Origin: Willaertia magna
Taxonomy: Eukaryota; Heterolobosea; Eutetramitea; Acrasida; Naegleriidae
Direction of reading: 5' to 3'
NCBI GenBank assembly: GCA_902984215.1
Contig: CADWAF010004479.1
Coordinates: 1 to 46,091 of the forward strand
Length of the DNA: 46,091 nt
This document shows positions 10,207-21,783 of the stretch, piece after piece. Made by a program: the position numbers and the translations under genes. The notes under the pieces are model-generated. The model worked only from the letters and a program-made list of their open reading frames with translations, ran no database searches and was not told the DNA's origin. The stretch's first letter is position 1, and each line of letters opens with the position of its first letter.

Positions 10207-10556
10207 ATGGGTTTAAGTGAAGACGGTAAAACACTAATTATTGGTACTGCAATTTTCTTTGGTTTAGCAATAGTAATTCTTCCATTCACAATCCTTTGTG
10301 GTAAACAATCAGGGTAAGATGAAATTTTAATAATATTTTTTTACTCAATTTCCGTTATTTTTTAATTCGATCATCATAATAGATTGATTAGAACAATGAC
10401 TATTTTAACTGCTTTATGTTGTTGGAGTATGTGGATATTAGTTTTTATCTCTCAAATCAATCCATTGGCTGTATGTATATTTTTTATTTTCCGAAAAACT
10501 AACCATAACTTTAGAAACCACAAAGAACTGAAGGTGAATCATGTACAATTCAATAA
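10207..10556 (+). CDS. ATP6V0E: V-type H+-ATPase subunit e (V0 sector)
   Basis: Three exons, 10207..10313, 10383..10470 and 10515..10556, with introns of 69 and 44 nt. The product is 78 residues, matching the usual length of about 80. Two hydrophobic helices are visible: LIIGTAIFFGLAIVILPFTI (about 10-29) and TILTALCCWSMWILVFI (about 43-59). The conserved features of the e/Vma9 family are present: a Pro in helix 1, then GLIRTMTILTALCCW, then QINPLAKPQ. It is a small membrane subunit of the proton pump of contractile vacuole and endolysosome membranes. All phases close and the stop is TAA. Its 3' end is convergent with the coiled-coil gene on the minus strand, 109 bp away. Confidence 0.88.
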
Positions 10557-10665
10557 TTCATTATTTTCCATTAATTATTATAACAAAGACTTTCCAATAT
10601 CTTCCCAACTTCCACCACACTATTACATTTTGTACTCAATAAATTACAATTTTGTTTCAATAAAT

Positions 10666-12563
10666 TTATTTTAAATTAATTTTCGTCAGCAATTTATCAA
10701 ATCTTGCTTCTATTGTTTGATAAATTTGAGAAAAAGGTTTGTCTCCATACACTCTATTAGCAATATCTAATAATGTCCATTCAAAGGCTTTAAAAGATAA
10801 TCTATTCTCACTTCCTTTCTTCTTTAAATCTGTTCGTTTCTCAAAAATCTTTTAAATAGCTGTAAGCAACTCTGAAAATAAAGAAAAAACTTACTGTAAT
10901 TAAATCTTTCTTTGTAATTAATGACTTGATTGAATAAGTCTGACAAAAATCAATCAATTCTGCCATGTTCATTCCCACTATTGCAACAATTGGTTTGCTT
11001 ATTGATTGTGTTTTCTTTGAACTGAAACTTTCCCAAATCTTTTTCAATTCTTTTCTATGTTTCTTTAGAGAATTTTCAATTTTTGAAATGTCCACTAAAC
11101 TATCATTTAAATGTAGAGATGCATTTGTTGAAATGTTGTGTGTAATGTTAATTAATTCAGTTGATTTTGACAGTTCTTCTTTTGGTAGAGTATTACTCAG
11201 AGGTATTAAATATGTAAGAATTAAAGTTTCAAATTTTTGAGCAGAGGACATTGAATTCTCTTTTAATTCGTTTCCAATTTCAATTAAAATTCTTTCAAAA
11301 TGGTTATAAGTTAACTGAACAATGGCTCCTTCTTTCGTATTGTAATTCTTAATCAATTCTAGTTTTTTTAGTATATGAGCCCAGAGAACGTCATAGTTTC
11401 TAGTCAACTCGCTAATTGTCGCAATTTTGCTCTCAGTACAAAACTTCATAAATTGTGATTTAGACATTGTCTTTTTAAATTCACCTTTTGACACACTATT
11501 CATTTGAGTGAAGTGTGAAAACAAACTGTTCAACAACTTGCTATACTTCTCAACTACAAATGAACAATCTGAAGATAACATTTCTTGATCCACCAAATTC
11601 TCCTTCATGTCAACGTGAAGAGAAGGTATATATTGATTCAGATTTGGAGAATTGATAGATTTGCTTAAATAATAAAAAGTAATTAACAAACAGAAAAATA
11701 TTCACTTACTTTGACATCCAAGTATTGTTAATATCAAATGGTGAGGCATATATTGGAAGATAATTATTTTCTTCTAAACTAAAAGCAGGATTAGATTTGA
11801 TTGGAGAAGGATTTACAAAAATCTCATCTTCCTTAATGGAAACTCTCTTCTTTGCACTGCTGTTGGGAGCAGCTTTTCCTCCTTCTTCTTTTTCTTTTAT
11901 GTTATCATCTTCTTCGTCAGAAAGAGTAGTTTCGGTAACAATCACATTGGGGCTTTTGAGGACCGATGACGAATCTAATGTTTCAATTCTTATGTTGTCT
12001 TTTAAAACACTGGCAATAGTACTCAACTTATCTCTCTTTCTGTTTATTTTTTCCTTTGTCAAGTCATGCGTTAAAGTGTTAACATTTTCTTCTATTGAAT
12101 TCAATCTAGTTTCAAACGTTGTGATTTTATCATTTAGATTTGTATTCATTACATTAAATTGGTTTTCAATCAGGTCTGTAATTTCACTGAATTGAACTGC
12201 AAAAGAGTTTTTTATAATTTTAAGTTGATTATTTAAGTGGGCTACCACTTCTTCTAAAACTTGAATTCTTTCTTGTGACTCAACAATTTGTTTTGAATGA
12301 TTTTCAAGAACATTTCCATTCGTTAATATTAAGGGAATGGAAGTAGAAACACTTGCAACTTTATCATGATAAGAATTATTATTATTAATTGGGGAATATT
12401 TCTGTTCCCCTTTCTGTAATTTTGTTGAAATATCATTAGGACTGTTATTATTGTTTGAAAAAACCTCAGATTGGTGAGAAATATTTAACAGAACTCCAGT
12501 TGTTTTCTTTAAGGGAGGAGAAGAACAGTTAGGTGTTTTTGTTAGGCTTTGAACGTTGTTCAT
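10666..12563 (-). CDS. Coiled-coil protein, function unknown
   Basis: Three exons, 12563..11710, 11663..10895 and 10848..10666, with two 46-nt introns. All phases close, giving 601 residues. The N-terminal 80 residues are Asn/Ser/Pro-rich. Residues about 85-175 form a coiled coil (VESQERIQVLEEVVAHLNNQLKI). A charged linker follows, with a Lys/Arg patch (SAKKRVSIKE). The C-terminal half is helical, with two similar-looking segments (MSKSQFMKFCTESKI; LSFKAFEWTLLDIANRVYG) that recall EF-hand/p25-like folds without Ca2+ ligands. No family is assigned. A GCGGGAA motif lies 35 bp upstream of the start (12598-12604). Confidence 0.78.
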
Positions 12564-12638
12564 TTTTTTTTAAATTCCTGTCCAACGTTTTTAAAGAGCG
12601 GGAATGAAGAGGCAATTGAAATTACTAAATTTATTTGA

Positions 12639-12821
12639 TTATTTTGTTACATCCCCTTGGTATAAAGAGGCAAGTTTATTGTAGTCAGTGTGTTGTTTTA
12701 TTGTTAAACTTGGTTGCACTCTAAGGTGATCTTTCTTTTTCTTTTCGTCTACTGGTAATTCTGTAATTGGGTTGTCTTCGTTTCTTTCTTCTGATGAAGG
12801 TTCTTTATTTTCTTTCTCCAT
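12639..12821 (-). CDS. Small acidic/basic protein (60 aa), hypothetical
   Basis: An ATG-started frame on the minus strand, 75 bp upstream of the coiled-coil gene. It is hydrophilic, with an acidic N-terminus (NKEPSSEERNEDN), a basic patch (DEKKKKDHLR) and an ordered-looking tail (SLTIKQHTDYNKLASLYQG). The start has the A/T-rich leader typical of this window. There is no membrane segment or signal. I do not recognise it. Codon use resembles the neighbours, but a 60-codon frame can occur by chance. Confidence 0.45.
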   Translation of the reverse strand: MEKENKEPSSEERNEDNPITELPVDEKKKKDHLRVQPSLTIKQHTDYNKLASLYQGDVTK

Positions 12822-13561
12822 TTATTTATTTTTATTTGACTTTTGAAAAACAATAAAATTAGTCAACCTAAACATGCCCTTAAGCAAATTAAGGACAATT
12901 ACCTCTTGAGGTATTATAAAATTTAAAAATTATAACTTTCTTTTCAACACAATCCTCATCATTGTTTAAAGGTGAAGTTCAATTAGCTCTACCGTTTCTG
13001 ATCACAAACAACAATTTCAAAAGCATGAGATAGTAATGTATACCTTCGTTCATTATCTACTTTTTACCATTTCAATTAGTTAAAAATAATGTGCAATGCC
13101 ATTTCCCAAAAAGCTATTGTCGTATCATCTCATTGTAAGAATAAAGTACTTCTGTAGGTTCAGTAAAAACAAAAATTAAGTAAATTTCTTTTTTGAAAAT
13201 TATTATCTACTTGGCTTGCGCAATCTAAAAACTAGAAATTAACATGGAACTTTAAGTTCTTCACCGGCATTTCCTTATTCATTCAACGATATTCCTTCAA
13301 CACTGTCAACTAACCTTCTTTACCATTTAAAATACTTATTCATCACTTTAAGAAGTTGCCTCAGATATATTTTATATTCAGATTTAGTCTCGTTATCGAA
13401 TTCAATATTTGGTTTCTCTCCAATTAAAGTAAACAGATTTATCTTTAGGAGGATGTCTTAAGAAGTTTTGCTCTCATAATTTCTCCAAGTAAGATCATAA
13501 AAAAAGTTTAAATACCAACAAACTACACCGTTACATGCGAAATACTTAATCAAACCGTAAA
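12822..13561. other. Unexplained 740-bp stretch
   Basis: No reading frame on either strand that I would call a gene, no recognisable snRNA or tRNA, and no clear repeats. Its base composition is less skewed than typical spacers here. It could hold a non-coding RNA, the promoter of the 60-aa gene (minus strand), or 5' exons of the orphan frame that follows. Confidence 0.35.
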
Positions 13562-13860
13562 ATGTTTGCACCAATTGACTTGATGGTTATGTCAATACTA
13601 TTTACACTAACCTTTACTACTATTTTAATGTTTGGATCGAAAGAAGTATTGAGGATAAAAGGGAAAGGAAGTGGATTGAAGAGCAATTAAATTTATATTC
13701 TAATCTTTACTATAGAGAAGTAACAACAATAGAAAGCAAGGTTTCAACTAGCAACAAGTATGATAAAATTCAATCTTATTGTAGTTGCAATTGTCATATC
13801 GATTCACTGAAAGATATTCAAGAACTTAGAGATTACCTATTAGAATATAAATTTCCTTAA
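13562..13860 (+). pseudogene. Orphan coding-like frame, broken or spliced
   Basis: Two overlapping frames look coding. From ATG 13562, a short frame holds a hydrophobic, membrane-like segment (MVMSILFTLTFTTILMFG). In the next frame, 13579-13860, there are 93 codons without ATG that end in TAA, with protein-like content (ERKWIEEQLNLYSNLYYRE), a Cys-rich patch (YCSCNCH) and a helical tail. The switch would fall near 13640-13655. A one-base loss or an unrecognised intron would join a membrane anchor to a charged domain. No standard 42-48 nt intron fits. The family is unknown. Confidence 0.35.
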
Positions 13861-14221
13861 CTAATGCGATTAATTTTTCGTAACTGATGATAACTTGCCT
13901 CATATTAAAGAGTACAAAGAAACTAACCACTAACTTTTTACCTTTTTGCGCTGTGACCTTCAAAATAGCATTCCAAACGGCTGCTGACGACAATCTCTAG
14001 GAATTAACAAAATAAACTTAAAATAAAATAACTATTGATTTCTCAGTTATTTGCTTTGTACTTTAAACTACTCTGAAAATATCTTTAATTATTGTTATTC
14101 CCACATACCTTCTTACGTATCCCAGTTTCTATTAATGACACTTTTTTTCGATTCCGTAGATTTTAAAAAAGTCATTTGGTGTTTGTTGACAACTCACGTA
14201 TCTTCTGTTAAAATCAAAAAA
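13861..14221. other. Intergenic, 361 bp, before the kinesin-like gene
   Basis: Nothing coding is seen. A run of A's directly precedes the ATG at 14222, as in most plus-strand genes here. An open frame enters from 14051 but lacks protein-like content before 14222. Confidence 0.5.
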
Positions 14222-17200
14222 ATGTCAACCCAGATCCAAAAAGAAGAGTTTAATATTCGGGTAATCCCACGATTTAGACCCTTTCTCAAAAGTGAAGTAG
14301 AAGGAGCTGGGGAAGAAAAACCAAAATGTTGTGCAGCTTTTCACAAGGTTCGTTTCATCACTCTTTATTTTTTATTTCTTATTCTATTGATTGGCATTTA
14401 ATTTTTAATATAACAAATCATCACATAAAATTATTATCGATGTTTATTTATTGATGTTTATTTAATTTCACAACATTTTGTTTACAAAAAATAATGTTGA
14501 CAATTTAACAACTAAATTGACATTACTTAACAGAATGGTAAAAATATATTGTTAAAGGTTTGTATCATCAATAATTTATTTTACAAATTAAACAATTAAA
14601 AGTATGGAGTTTCCGATAATACAGAATATGAATATGAATTTCCTAGTGTTTTAAAAACAACATCTACTCAAGAGAATGTATATGAAGTAGTTGGTCCAGA
14701 AATTGTAGATAAACTTTTAGAAGGTTTTAATTGTACTTTAGTAGGATATGGAGGAATAAGTTCTGGTAAAACCTTTACATTATTTGGTAGTTCTCAAAGG
14801 ATAAATCAATGGACTGAAGGAGTAAATAAATTTGATGGTTATTTACCTCGTTTTATTAGAAATGCATTTGATAGGATTATGAATAGTCCAGAAAGTATTG
14901 AGTTTAGTGTTAGTTTAAGTTGTTATGAAGTTTGTGGGTTAGATGATGGTGTTGATACTTTGTTAAATGATTTATTAGTAAATGATCCTACTACTTCAAA
15001 TCTTGAAGTTTTAATTGAAGAAGAAACAAATGCAGTAGAAGTATCAGGTTTAGTTGATGTTTATGTTACTTCCGATTCAGAACTTTTTGTTCATCTATCA
15101 AGTGCTTTAACAAAAAGGGCAAAGAAACATTCTACTATCTTTGTAGAAATTAAATTTGCTCAAACTGAAGTAGAAAGTAAGAAAACAAAAGAGGGTAGAT
15201 TAACACTTATTGATTTAGATTCCGAAAGACCAAATGATACTCATAAAGATATAAGACAAGATGGATGTAAAGTATTTAAACAAATAAGTGAAGCATTACA
15301 TGGAGAAGTTGAAGATTTTGAATATTTTAGTACTTCTTTACGTTGTTTATTATTTAGTAGAATTTTCATTAATACTTTCTCTACCGTTATCTTCACCATG
15401 TCTCCAAGTGTTGCGGCTGTAGAAGCCTATACTTTACCTAATTTAAATTTGGCGGCAAAAGTTTCAGAATTAACGAGTGAAGCAGCTATTAATTATGTTG
15501 AAATTGAACAACAAAAGGAAGAAGAAGAGGTACAAGAGGAAGAAGAAGTTATTCAAAAGAATGAAGCTAATAATAAGGCTGAAGAAGTAGAAGAAGAAAA
15601 GTCTTCAAATAATAATAAGGAAGAAGATGATTCAGATTTATCCGATTTATCAGATTCTGATGAGGAAAAAGAAGAGAAAGAAGAAAAGGAAGAACTCGTT
15701 TCAACAACAAAAGTAGAACAAGAAGAAGAAGAAAAAGAAGAAACAAAAGAACCAGAAATTGAACCAAAAGTTGAACCAAAAGAAGAAAAAAAGGTCGTCA
15801 CCCCAAGAAAAGTTGAAGAAGATGAAGATAATACAAAAAAGAAAAGAGGTGTCCAATTTAATGAAACAATTGAAGAGCAATCAACTGTCACAACAAATAG
15901 ACCAACCCTTAATTTACAATCAACAAGTACAATTACATATAATAGAGAAATAGAAACATTACGTGAAAAGATTAGTTTCTATCAAGAACAAATTGAAAAT
16001 GAAGAAAGAAATAAAGAAGAAATTGAAAAGAAATGTATTTTAATAGAAAGACAATTAAAAGATATACAACAAGAATTAGAACAATATAAAAGTTTATTAA
16101 ATTTAGAAAAGTCAAGTGTTGAACATGCATTAAAAGAAAAGGAGAAAATGGAAAAGAATTGGAATGAATCACAAAATGAAATTCAACAATTAAAAGAACA
16201 ATTAATTCAATTAGAATCAAATAAAGTTGAATTAAGTGAGAAGGTTAATGATTTTGAACAAAATAACAGTATTTTAGAAGAACAATTAATTACTTTAAAG
16301 AAAGAAGTATCTACTCTTAAAGAACAATTAGCGAATACTAGTACATCTTCTAGTACTACTACAAGTACTACTGTTTCAAGTGAATCTAATAATACAACAA
16401 ATGTAATGACAGAAAGTTTACAAAAACAAGTTGACAATATTGTAAAGAAAAATGAAGAAACTTATTTAGAACAAATTAAATTATTAAAACAACAATTTAC
16501 AGAATTAAAACAAATAAATACAGATCTTACACAAAGAGTTGAAGAATTAGAAAAAAAGAATTTAACATTAGAAGAAGAAAATGATAAATTAATTAATGGT
16601 AAAAATACAGTTGATAATACAACACAACAATTAATTGAAAGATTTAAAAATAAGAATAAAGTTTTATTAGAACAATTAAATGGAGCTAAACGTGATTTAT
16701 TAAAAAATAAAGAAACTAAAGTTGATGGAGTATTAAAACCATTGGAAATTAAAATGAATGAATTACAACAAGCTAAACAACAATTTTTACAAAGTATTGG
16801 AAATCAATCTATTACAACATCTGTCACAACAGGAAATGTAATTGACAGTAAAGATAAAGTATTATTACAAAAATTAAAAGAAAAAGTCACAGATTTAACA
16901 GATAAATTAAATAAATCAAGACAAAAAACAACAGAAATGGAAATATCAAGAATGAAATGGCAAGAAAGTGAAAAGGTAAATAAACAAAAAATCACAACAT
17001 TAGAACAAGATATTGAAGATTTAAAAAATAAATTATCACAAAAAGAATTATTCTCAAAAGAAGAATTATTACGTTTACAAAAAGAATGTCAAGAATTAAG
17101 AGAAAATGAACAAAAACAAAGAATTGAATTTAAGAAATTAGAAAAAGAAAAAGAAGAATTAGATTTAACTTTAAAGAAAGAAACAAAAACAAGAAAGAAA

Positions 17201-18034
17201 TCTTTAATGATTATTCAACAAGTTTCTGAAAATAATAATTTATTATTAAAGAAAGAATTACAACAAGCTTATGAACAAATTGATTTATTACAAAAAGAAA
17301 TTAAAAAACAAACAGGTAGTCAACCTAAACAATCTTTAATTTATAGAAAATCATTAGCAATTACACAACAATCTTTCCACAATAGTGATGAAGTTGTAGA
17401 TCAAAGAAAATTAGATTCTTTACAATTTAGAAAAGAACAAGAATTAATTAATGAACAACAACAAAAACAAAAATTAAAGATTTTACAACCATATGCTTAT
17501 CAAGATAATGATAATGAAAAGTTAATTGTTATTATTAATAAATTATATGCTGGAAATGTTACAAGTAATAATAATAATGATGTAAATGAACAAATGATGG
17601 AACATAATACTAGAGCAACAATAACAGAAGAAGAATATGAAATGTCAAAAATCAAAGTACGTTCCAATACAGAATTTGATTTACAAAGAATACCAAACTC
17701 CAGTTCAAATTCATTAAATGGATTAAAACAAGGATATTTATATAAAAAAGGACCTAAAGTAAATGTATATAAAAAGAGATGGTTTAAAATTGAAGAAAAT
17801 AATCAATTGGTTTATTACAATGATATAAAAGATAATAAACCTTTAGGAAGTATTGAAATTAATAAAAATTTAGGAGTAAGTGTTGAAGATGCACCTGAAA
17901 AGTGTTCAACAAAGAGAAAGTATGTTTTTAAATTGGAAACTAAAGAAAAAGTGTATTATTTATCAGCCCCATCAAAAGAAGAAAAAGATGAATGGATTAA
18001 AGCTTTAGAAAATTTATTAAATTTTGTAAAATAA
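14222..18034 (+). CDS. Kinesin-like protein with degenerate motor, long coiled coil and C-terminal PH domain
   Basis: Three exons, 14222..14347, 14534..14557 (only 24 nt) and 14603..18034, all phase 0, giving 1193 residues. Introns are 186 and 45 nt. Residues 10-345 follow the kinesin motor plan: NIRVIPRFRPF near the start, P-loop GYGGISSGKT with K106, and a C-terminal motor strand TVIFTMSPS. The switch regions are lost: the canonical DLAGSE reads DLDSE at 254-258, and the NxxSSRSH serines are replaced by KRAKKHS. An acidic Glu-rich stretch (about 355-450) is followed by some 500 residues of coiled coil. A PH domain closes the protein (about 1090-1190: LKQGYLYKKG, YKKRWFKIEE, DEWIKALENLL). 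It likely binds a membrane lipid and perhaps microtubules without normal motility. Confidence 0.85.
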
Positions 18035-18101
18035 AGAATCTTTTGGTTATAAAGGTTAAATTTGGATAGATGTCAACAAAAAATGTTGTTTGAAAAAAAA
18101 T

Positions 18102-19179
18102 ATGCAAAGTAATAATAACCACCAAAATCAAAGAACACCTCCGATCACTTCGTTTTTTTCAAGTCCTTCTTCTAATAATAATAATAATAGTGGAATAATG
18201 ATTAATAATAAAAGAGAAAATAAAAGAATAGAGAAAAGTAGTAATAATGGAAGTAGTAGTGATAGACAACCATCTCCACCTCCATTATTTCCATTATCAT
18301 TTCCATCAATTAATACAAGTGATGAAGGTAAGTTTTTGTTTATTGGACAATTTATTTAATTGTGTGAAAGTGAGTTTAAAGGAAAATAGTAATTTTTTTG
18401 ATAGTTTTTATAACGAAAGTAGTTCAAATATTCCAATACATTCTTTATCATGGTTTCACACAGAAAATAGTTTAATGAGTTTAAATAGTAGTCAACCACC
18501 TTTACAAAAAACACAACAAAAATCATCACAACAAAATAACGTGTCAAACAATCACAATAATACAATGTCATCTACAATACAAAATCAACAACAATCTTTA
18601 AATAATAATAACAATCAAAATAGAAGTCAACCGTCAACATCAACATCACAAAATAATTTTGGATTTATACAATCTAAAAACTTTAATGACGCAATTAATG
18701 GTTTAAATTATGAAAATAATTTTAATAAATATTCTCCTATTCAAAGTAATTTAAATAATAATTTAGTTTACAATAATAATTCAAATAGCAATCATAAATA
18801 TTCACCCAATACAAATAATTTAATTAATAATTCAAATAGTAATAATACATTTAATAATCACAAAAATAATGGTTTTAATTTAAATAGTAATTATAATAAT
18901 AATACAACAATTACCAATTTTAGAAACTCAAGTGCCTCTTCTATACAATCAAGTAAAAATATTTTAAATATTACACATTTACAAGATGTAAATCAACCTT
19001 TACAACAACCAAATCTTTCTTTTAAAAAACATATTGATGATGATTTAGTTTTATCCAAAATACAACAACGTTTACAAAAAAGAAATCTTTCAACTGTCAA
19101 CAACAATATACCATCAGATGATGAAATTTTACAAAAAGTGTATAATTGTGGATATTATCAAAAAATATTACAAAAATAA
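18102..19179 (+). CDS. Asn/Ser/Gln-rich protein, function unknown
   Basis: Two exons, 18102..18327 and 18371..19179, with a 43-nt phase-1 intron, giving 344 residues. The first ATG of the frame is 18102; upstream there is only a TTG. Most of the protein is poly-Asn/Ser/Gln. Two stretches look ordered: residues about 75-112 (VSLKENSNFFDSFY, IHSLSWFHTENSL) and the last 50 (DDDLVLSKIQQRLQKRNLS, DDEILQKVYNCGYYQKILQ). No domain is recognised. Low complexity of this kind is common in amoeboid protists and says little about function. Confidence 0.7.
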
Positions 19180-19201
19180 AAATACATTTATAAAAACACA
19201 A

Positions 19202-20474
19202 TTATTTTTTATGTTTGCACTTTTCTTTTACTTCTTCAATTTTATCATACCATGCATCTGCATTATTACCTAAATCTTCTAATTGATAATTACGTCCAGG
19301 CTATTATTTTATAAAAATAAATAAAAATAAAAATTATAAAACTTACAGTTTGTATATTAAAATCTCTTGAATTCTTTTTTATAACATATAATTCATTACT
19401 CCAAGGTATAATTCCTTTTAAAATCATTTTCTCAGCATCTACATATAATAAACGAGGTTTATCCGTTAAACCTCCATTAAAAGTAGATCCTAAACGTTCA
19501 TTTGGATTAAATACAACAACTTTACGTATAAAATCAATTGCATCTTCATCTAGATCTTCTTCATCTTCAATTTCTAATGCTTCCCTTTCTAAATTTGTAA
19601 TTTTTTGAAAAATTAAGTATTGAGATTCCCCGTCAAATAAATATCTTCCCGTTAAAAAATTATATAAAATTACTCCAAGAGCCCAAATATCCATCGCCTC
19701 AGATTGAGGCATATCTTTTAATACTTCAGGACTAACATAATGGGCCTTTTTAAAAGGTTTTTTAATTGATTGCTTTAAATTAAAATCTACTACCTACCGT
19801 TCCTACAAAAGTACCCTTTACGTATTGATTTAATTTTGTCTCTTCTTCTCCATCATCATTTTCATCATTATTTTGTTGAATTATTGGTTGTAATATTTTA
19901 GCAGTTCCAAAATCTGTTATTTTTAAATGATAATCTTCTGTTAATAATAAATTTTCAGGTTTTAAATCTCTATGTAAAACTCCTTTTGAATGCATATATT
20001 CTAAACCTACAATTAATTCCGCTAAATAAAAACGAGCAGCTTCCGTCGTTAATGGTCCAAATTTCTCAATAATGGAGGCTAACTCTCCTCCTGATGCAAC
20101 TTCAAGAGCAAAATCTATCGGATAATAAATGTAAGTAGATCAACAATATTTTTTATAAAAATTTTCAGTGAAATTTCCCGCCATCATAATGAATAGTCAT
20201 TTGTTTTAAATAATGACATTTACTTACATAAGTTATCTTTGTCTTGGTAAGTACAAAATAAACTAATTATATTTGGATGAGATAACATATTTAAAACATC
20301 TTTCTCTAGTTTAACAGTTTTAGTTTTTTTTTCACGAATAATAAAATCTTTTTTAATTATTTTTGTTGCATATAATTTTCCATCTCTTTTAAATTTTGTT
20401 AAATAAACTTCGCTGTAGGCTCCTTTACCTAATTGTTTTATAAAATCGAAATCTTCTTTAACATATTTTGACAT
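19202..20474 (-). CDS. PDPK1: PDK1-like AGC protein kinase without PH domain
   Basis: Four exons, 20474..20228, 20114..19798, 19745..19347 and 19300..19202, with introns of 113, 52 and 46 nt. All phases close, giving 353 residues. Order: GKGAYSEVY glycine loop, YATKIIKKD, EKDVLNMLSHPNI, YFALEVASGGEL, HRDLKPEN at 130-137, TDFGTAK at 149-155, FVGTAHYVSPEVL activation loop, and DIWALGVILYNFLTG. The FVGTAxYVSPE loop and YLIFQKI are hallmarks of 3-phosphoinositide-dependent kinase 1, which phosphorylates the activation loops of AKT, S6K and related kinases. The protein ends 32 residues after the last intron and has no PH domain, unlike animal PDK1. Some protist and fungal PDK1s also lack it. The first intron contains an E2F-like TTTCCCGCC (20174-20182). 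Confidence 0.87.
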
Positions 20475-20687
20475 TTTTTTTTATTTTTTTTTATTGTATT
20501 TTTTGAAAGGACTGAAAAATCCAATTCACATGTCACTTATCAAGTGGAATGTAAGAAATTTGTTACAAAAACAACGTTTAAATTTATGTTACAAAAAAGA
20601 TATTACATATTGCTATACTTTCTTTAATTTACTACCCAATCCTTCATTTATATTTCTTGAAATATATTTAACAATTAAGAATACTGT

Positions 20688-21490
20688 TTAACCTCTGTTT
20701 GGAGGGAATTGAGGAGTTATAGGGTTTGTACTAACCAGTGAAGATGTACTTCTTCCTCCAAGAATGTTTGGATTAACAGCACCTCCTCCAATAGTTACTG
20801 AACTACCCATACCCAAACTCTAATAACAGGTAAAATAATTAAAAATTTAAATAAAACATACATTGTACTCAACATTAACATCCCCCATAGTGTAACTTAA
20901 TACTCCTTCTATTCCATATAAATGTCTTATTTTTTCTACAAATTCCATTTCAGTATAAGGCAATCTCATTACTCTTGTAATATTTAAGTTTTCAAATGTT
21001 ACTGTTGCTATTGGAGGGTCTGCTTGAAATTTTAAATATCTTTGTTGTTCAAAGAATTGTGGACAGTAACTTATTTGTTGAAATGGATCAATGTGATGTA
21101 CAAAAGAACATCCTTTTAAATTAATTTTTGTAAATAAGCAATTTGATGGTCAACCTTTTTACAAAACAATAAAATAACATACCATCATTTAAAAATATTG
21201 CAGTATTTACAAAATTATAGTCTCTTTGATAATAACCAATGATAAAATCAAGCAGTCCATCGTTATTTACATCTTGAATACCTTTTTATGTTTGTTTACA
21301 ATTTAAAAACAATTGTTTGTGTATTATTAATAATCCAAGAACTAATTATTACATTACCTCCAACCTGATTATTCTGACCACTTTGAATAAAAACTACAGG
21401 GTAAGGACCATTAGGAAATAAAGCTTGAGTAAAATTATTAAAAAACAAAAGTATATTAAAACATAAAAATATTATCCTAAAGGTGAACAT
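20688..21490 (-). CDS. Secreted protein with an FG-GAP/VCBS-type calcium loop
   Basis: Four exons, 21490..21358, 21281..21183, 21112..20862 and 20819..20688, with introns of 76, 70 and 42 nt. The frame closes, giving 204 residues. A signal peptide is clear (RIIFLCFNILLFFNNFTQA, cleavage likely near 23). Next comes one FG-GAP/VCBS repeat with the Ca2+ loop DVNNDGLLDF and a following IIGYYQ. The rest (two Cys at CSF and YCPQF; an LPYTEMEFVEKIRHLYGI segment; a Gly/Ser/Pro tail) is not recognised. FG-GAP proteins such as integrin alpha chains or ITFG1 have several repeats; this is a single-repeat small relative. Secreted or lumenal location is inferred from the signal peptide. Confidence 0.7.
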
Positions 21491-21783
21491 TTTATTTGTT
21501 TTAATTTTACAAAACTCTTTTCAAAAGATCAAAAAAGAAAAGACAAGCGATTTCATAAAAATTTTAATTAAAATCTGAAGTTCCAATTTAAATGCAATAT
21601 CTTATAGCAAATTTAATTATATTTAAATATCATTTGTTAAATGTTGAAACCCTTTAGCAAATGAATTCATTTAGGTTGCGTTTATTCCCGCTTTTGTTGT
21701 TCTTAATTAAATTTGAATACTTCAGTTTTGACACATGGTTGGTCAATGTTGTTCAACTGTTTTTGTAAAGACTTGTAAATTTC

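Noticed and set aside
10384..10674. Single 96-codon plus-strand frame at the V-ATPase locus
   Set aside because: It reads through the 44-nt intron at 10471-10514. The spliced three-exon form matches subunit e far better.
13879..13990. C/D-box snoRNA-like TGATGA ... CTGA pair
   Set aside because: The boxes are present but there is no terminal stem and the C-box context is poor; chance level in AT-rich DNA.
15553..16995. Minus-strand Ser/Phe-rich frames inside the kinesin-like gene
   Set aside because: Antisense of Glu/Lys-rich coiled coil; shadows of the real gene.
20494..20691. Plus-strand 65-codon frame upstream of the PDK1-like gene
   Set aside because: It starts with ATG by chance in the promoter region; composition and content look random and no family is seen.
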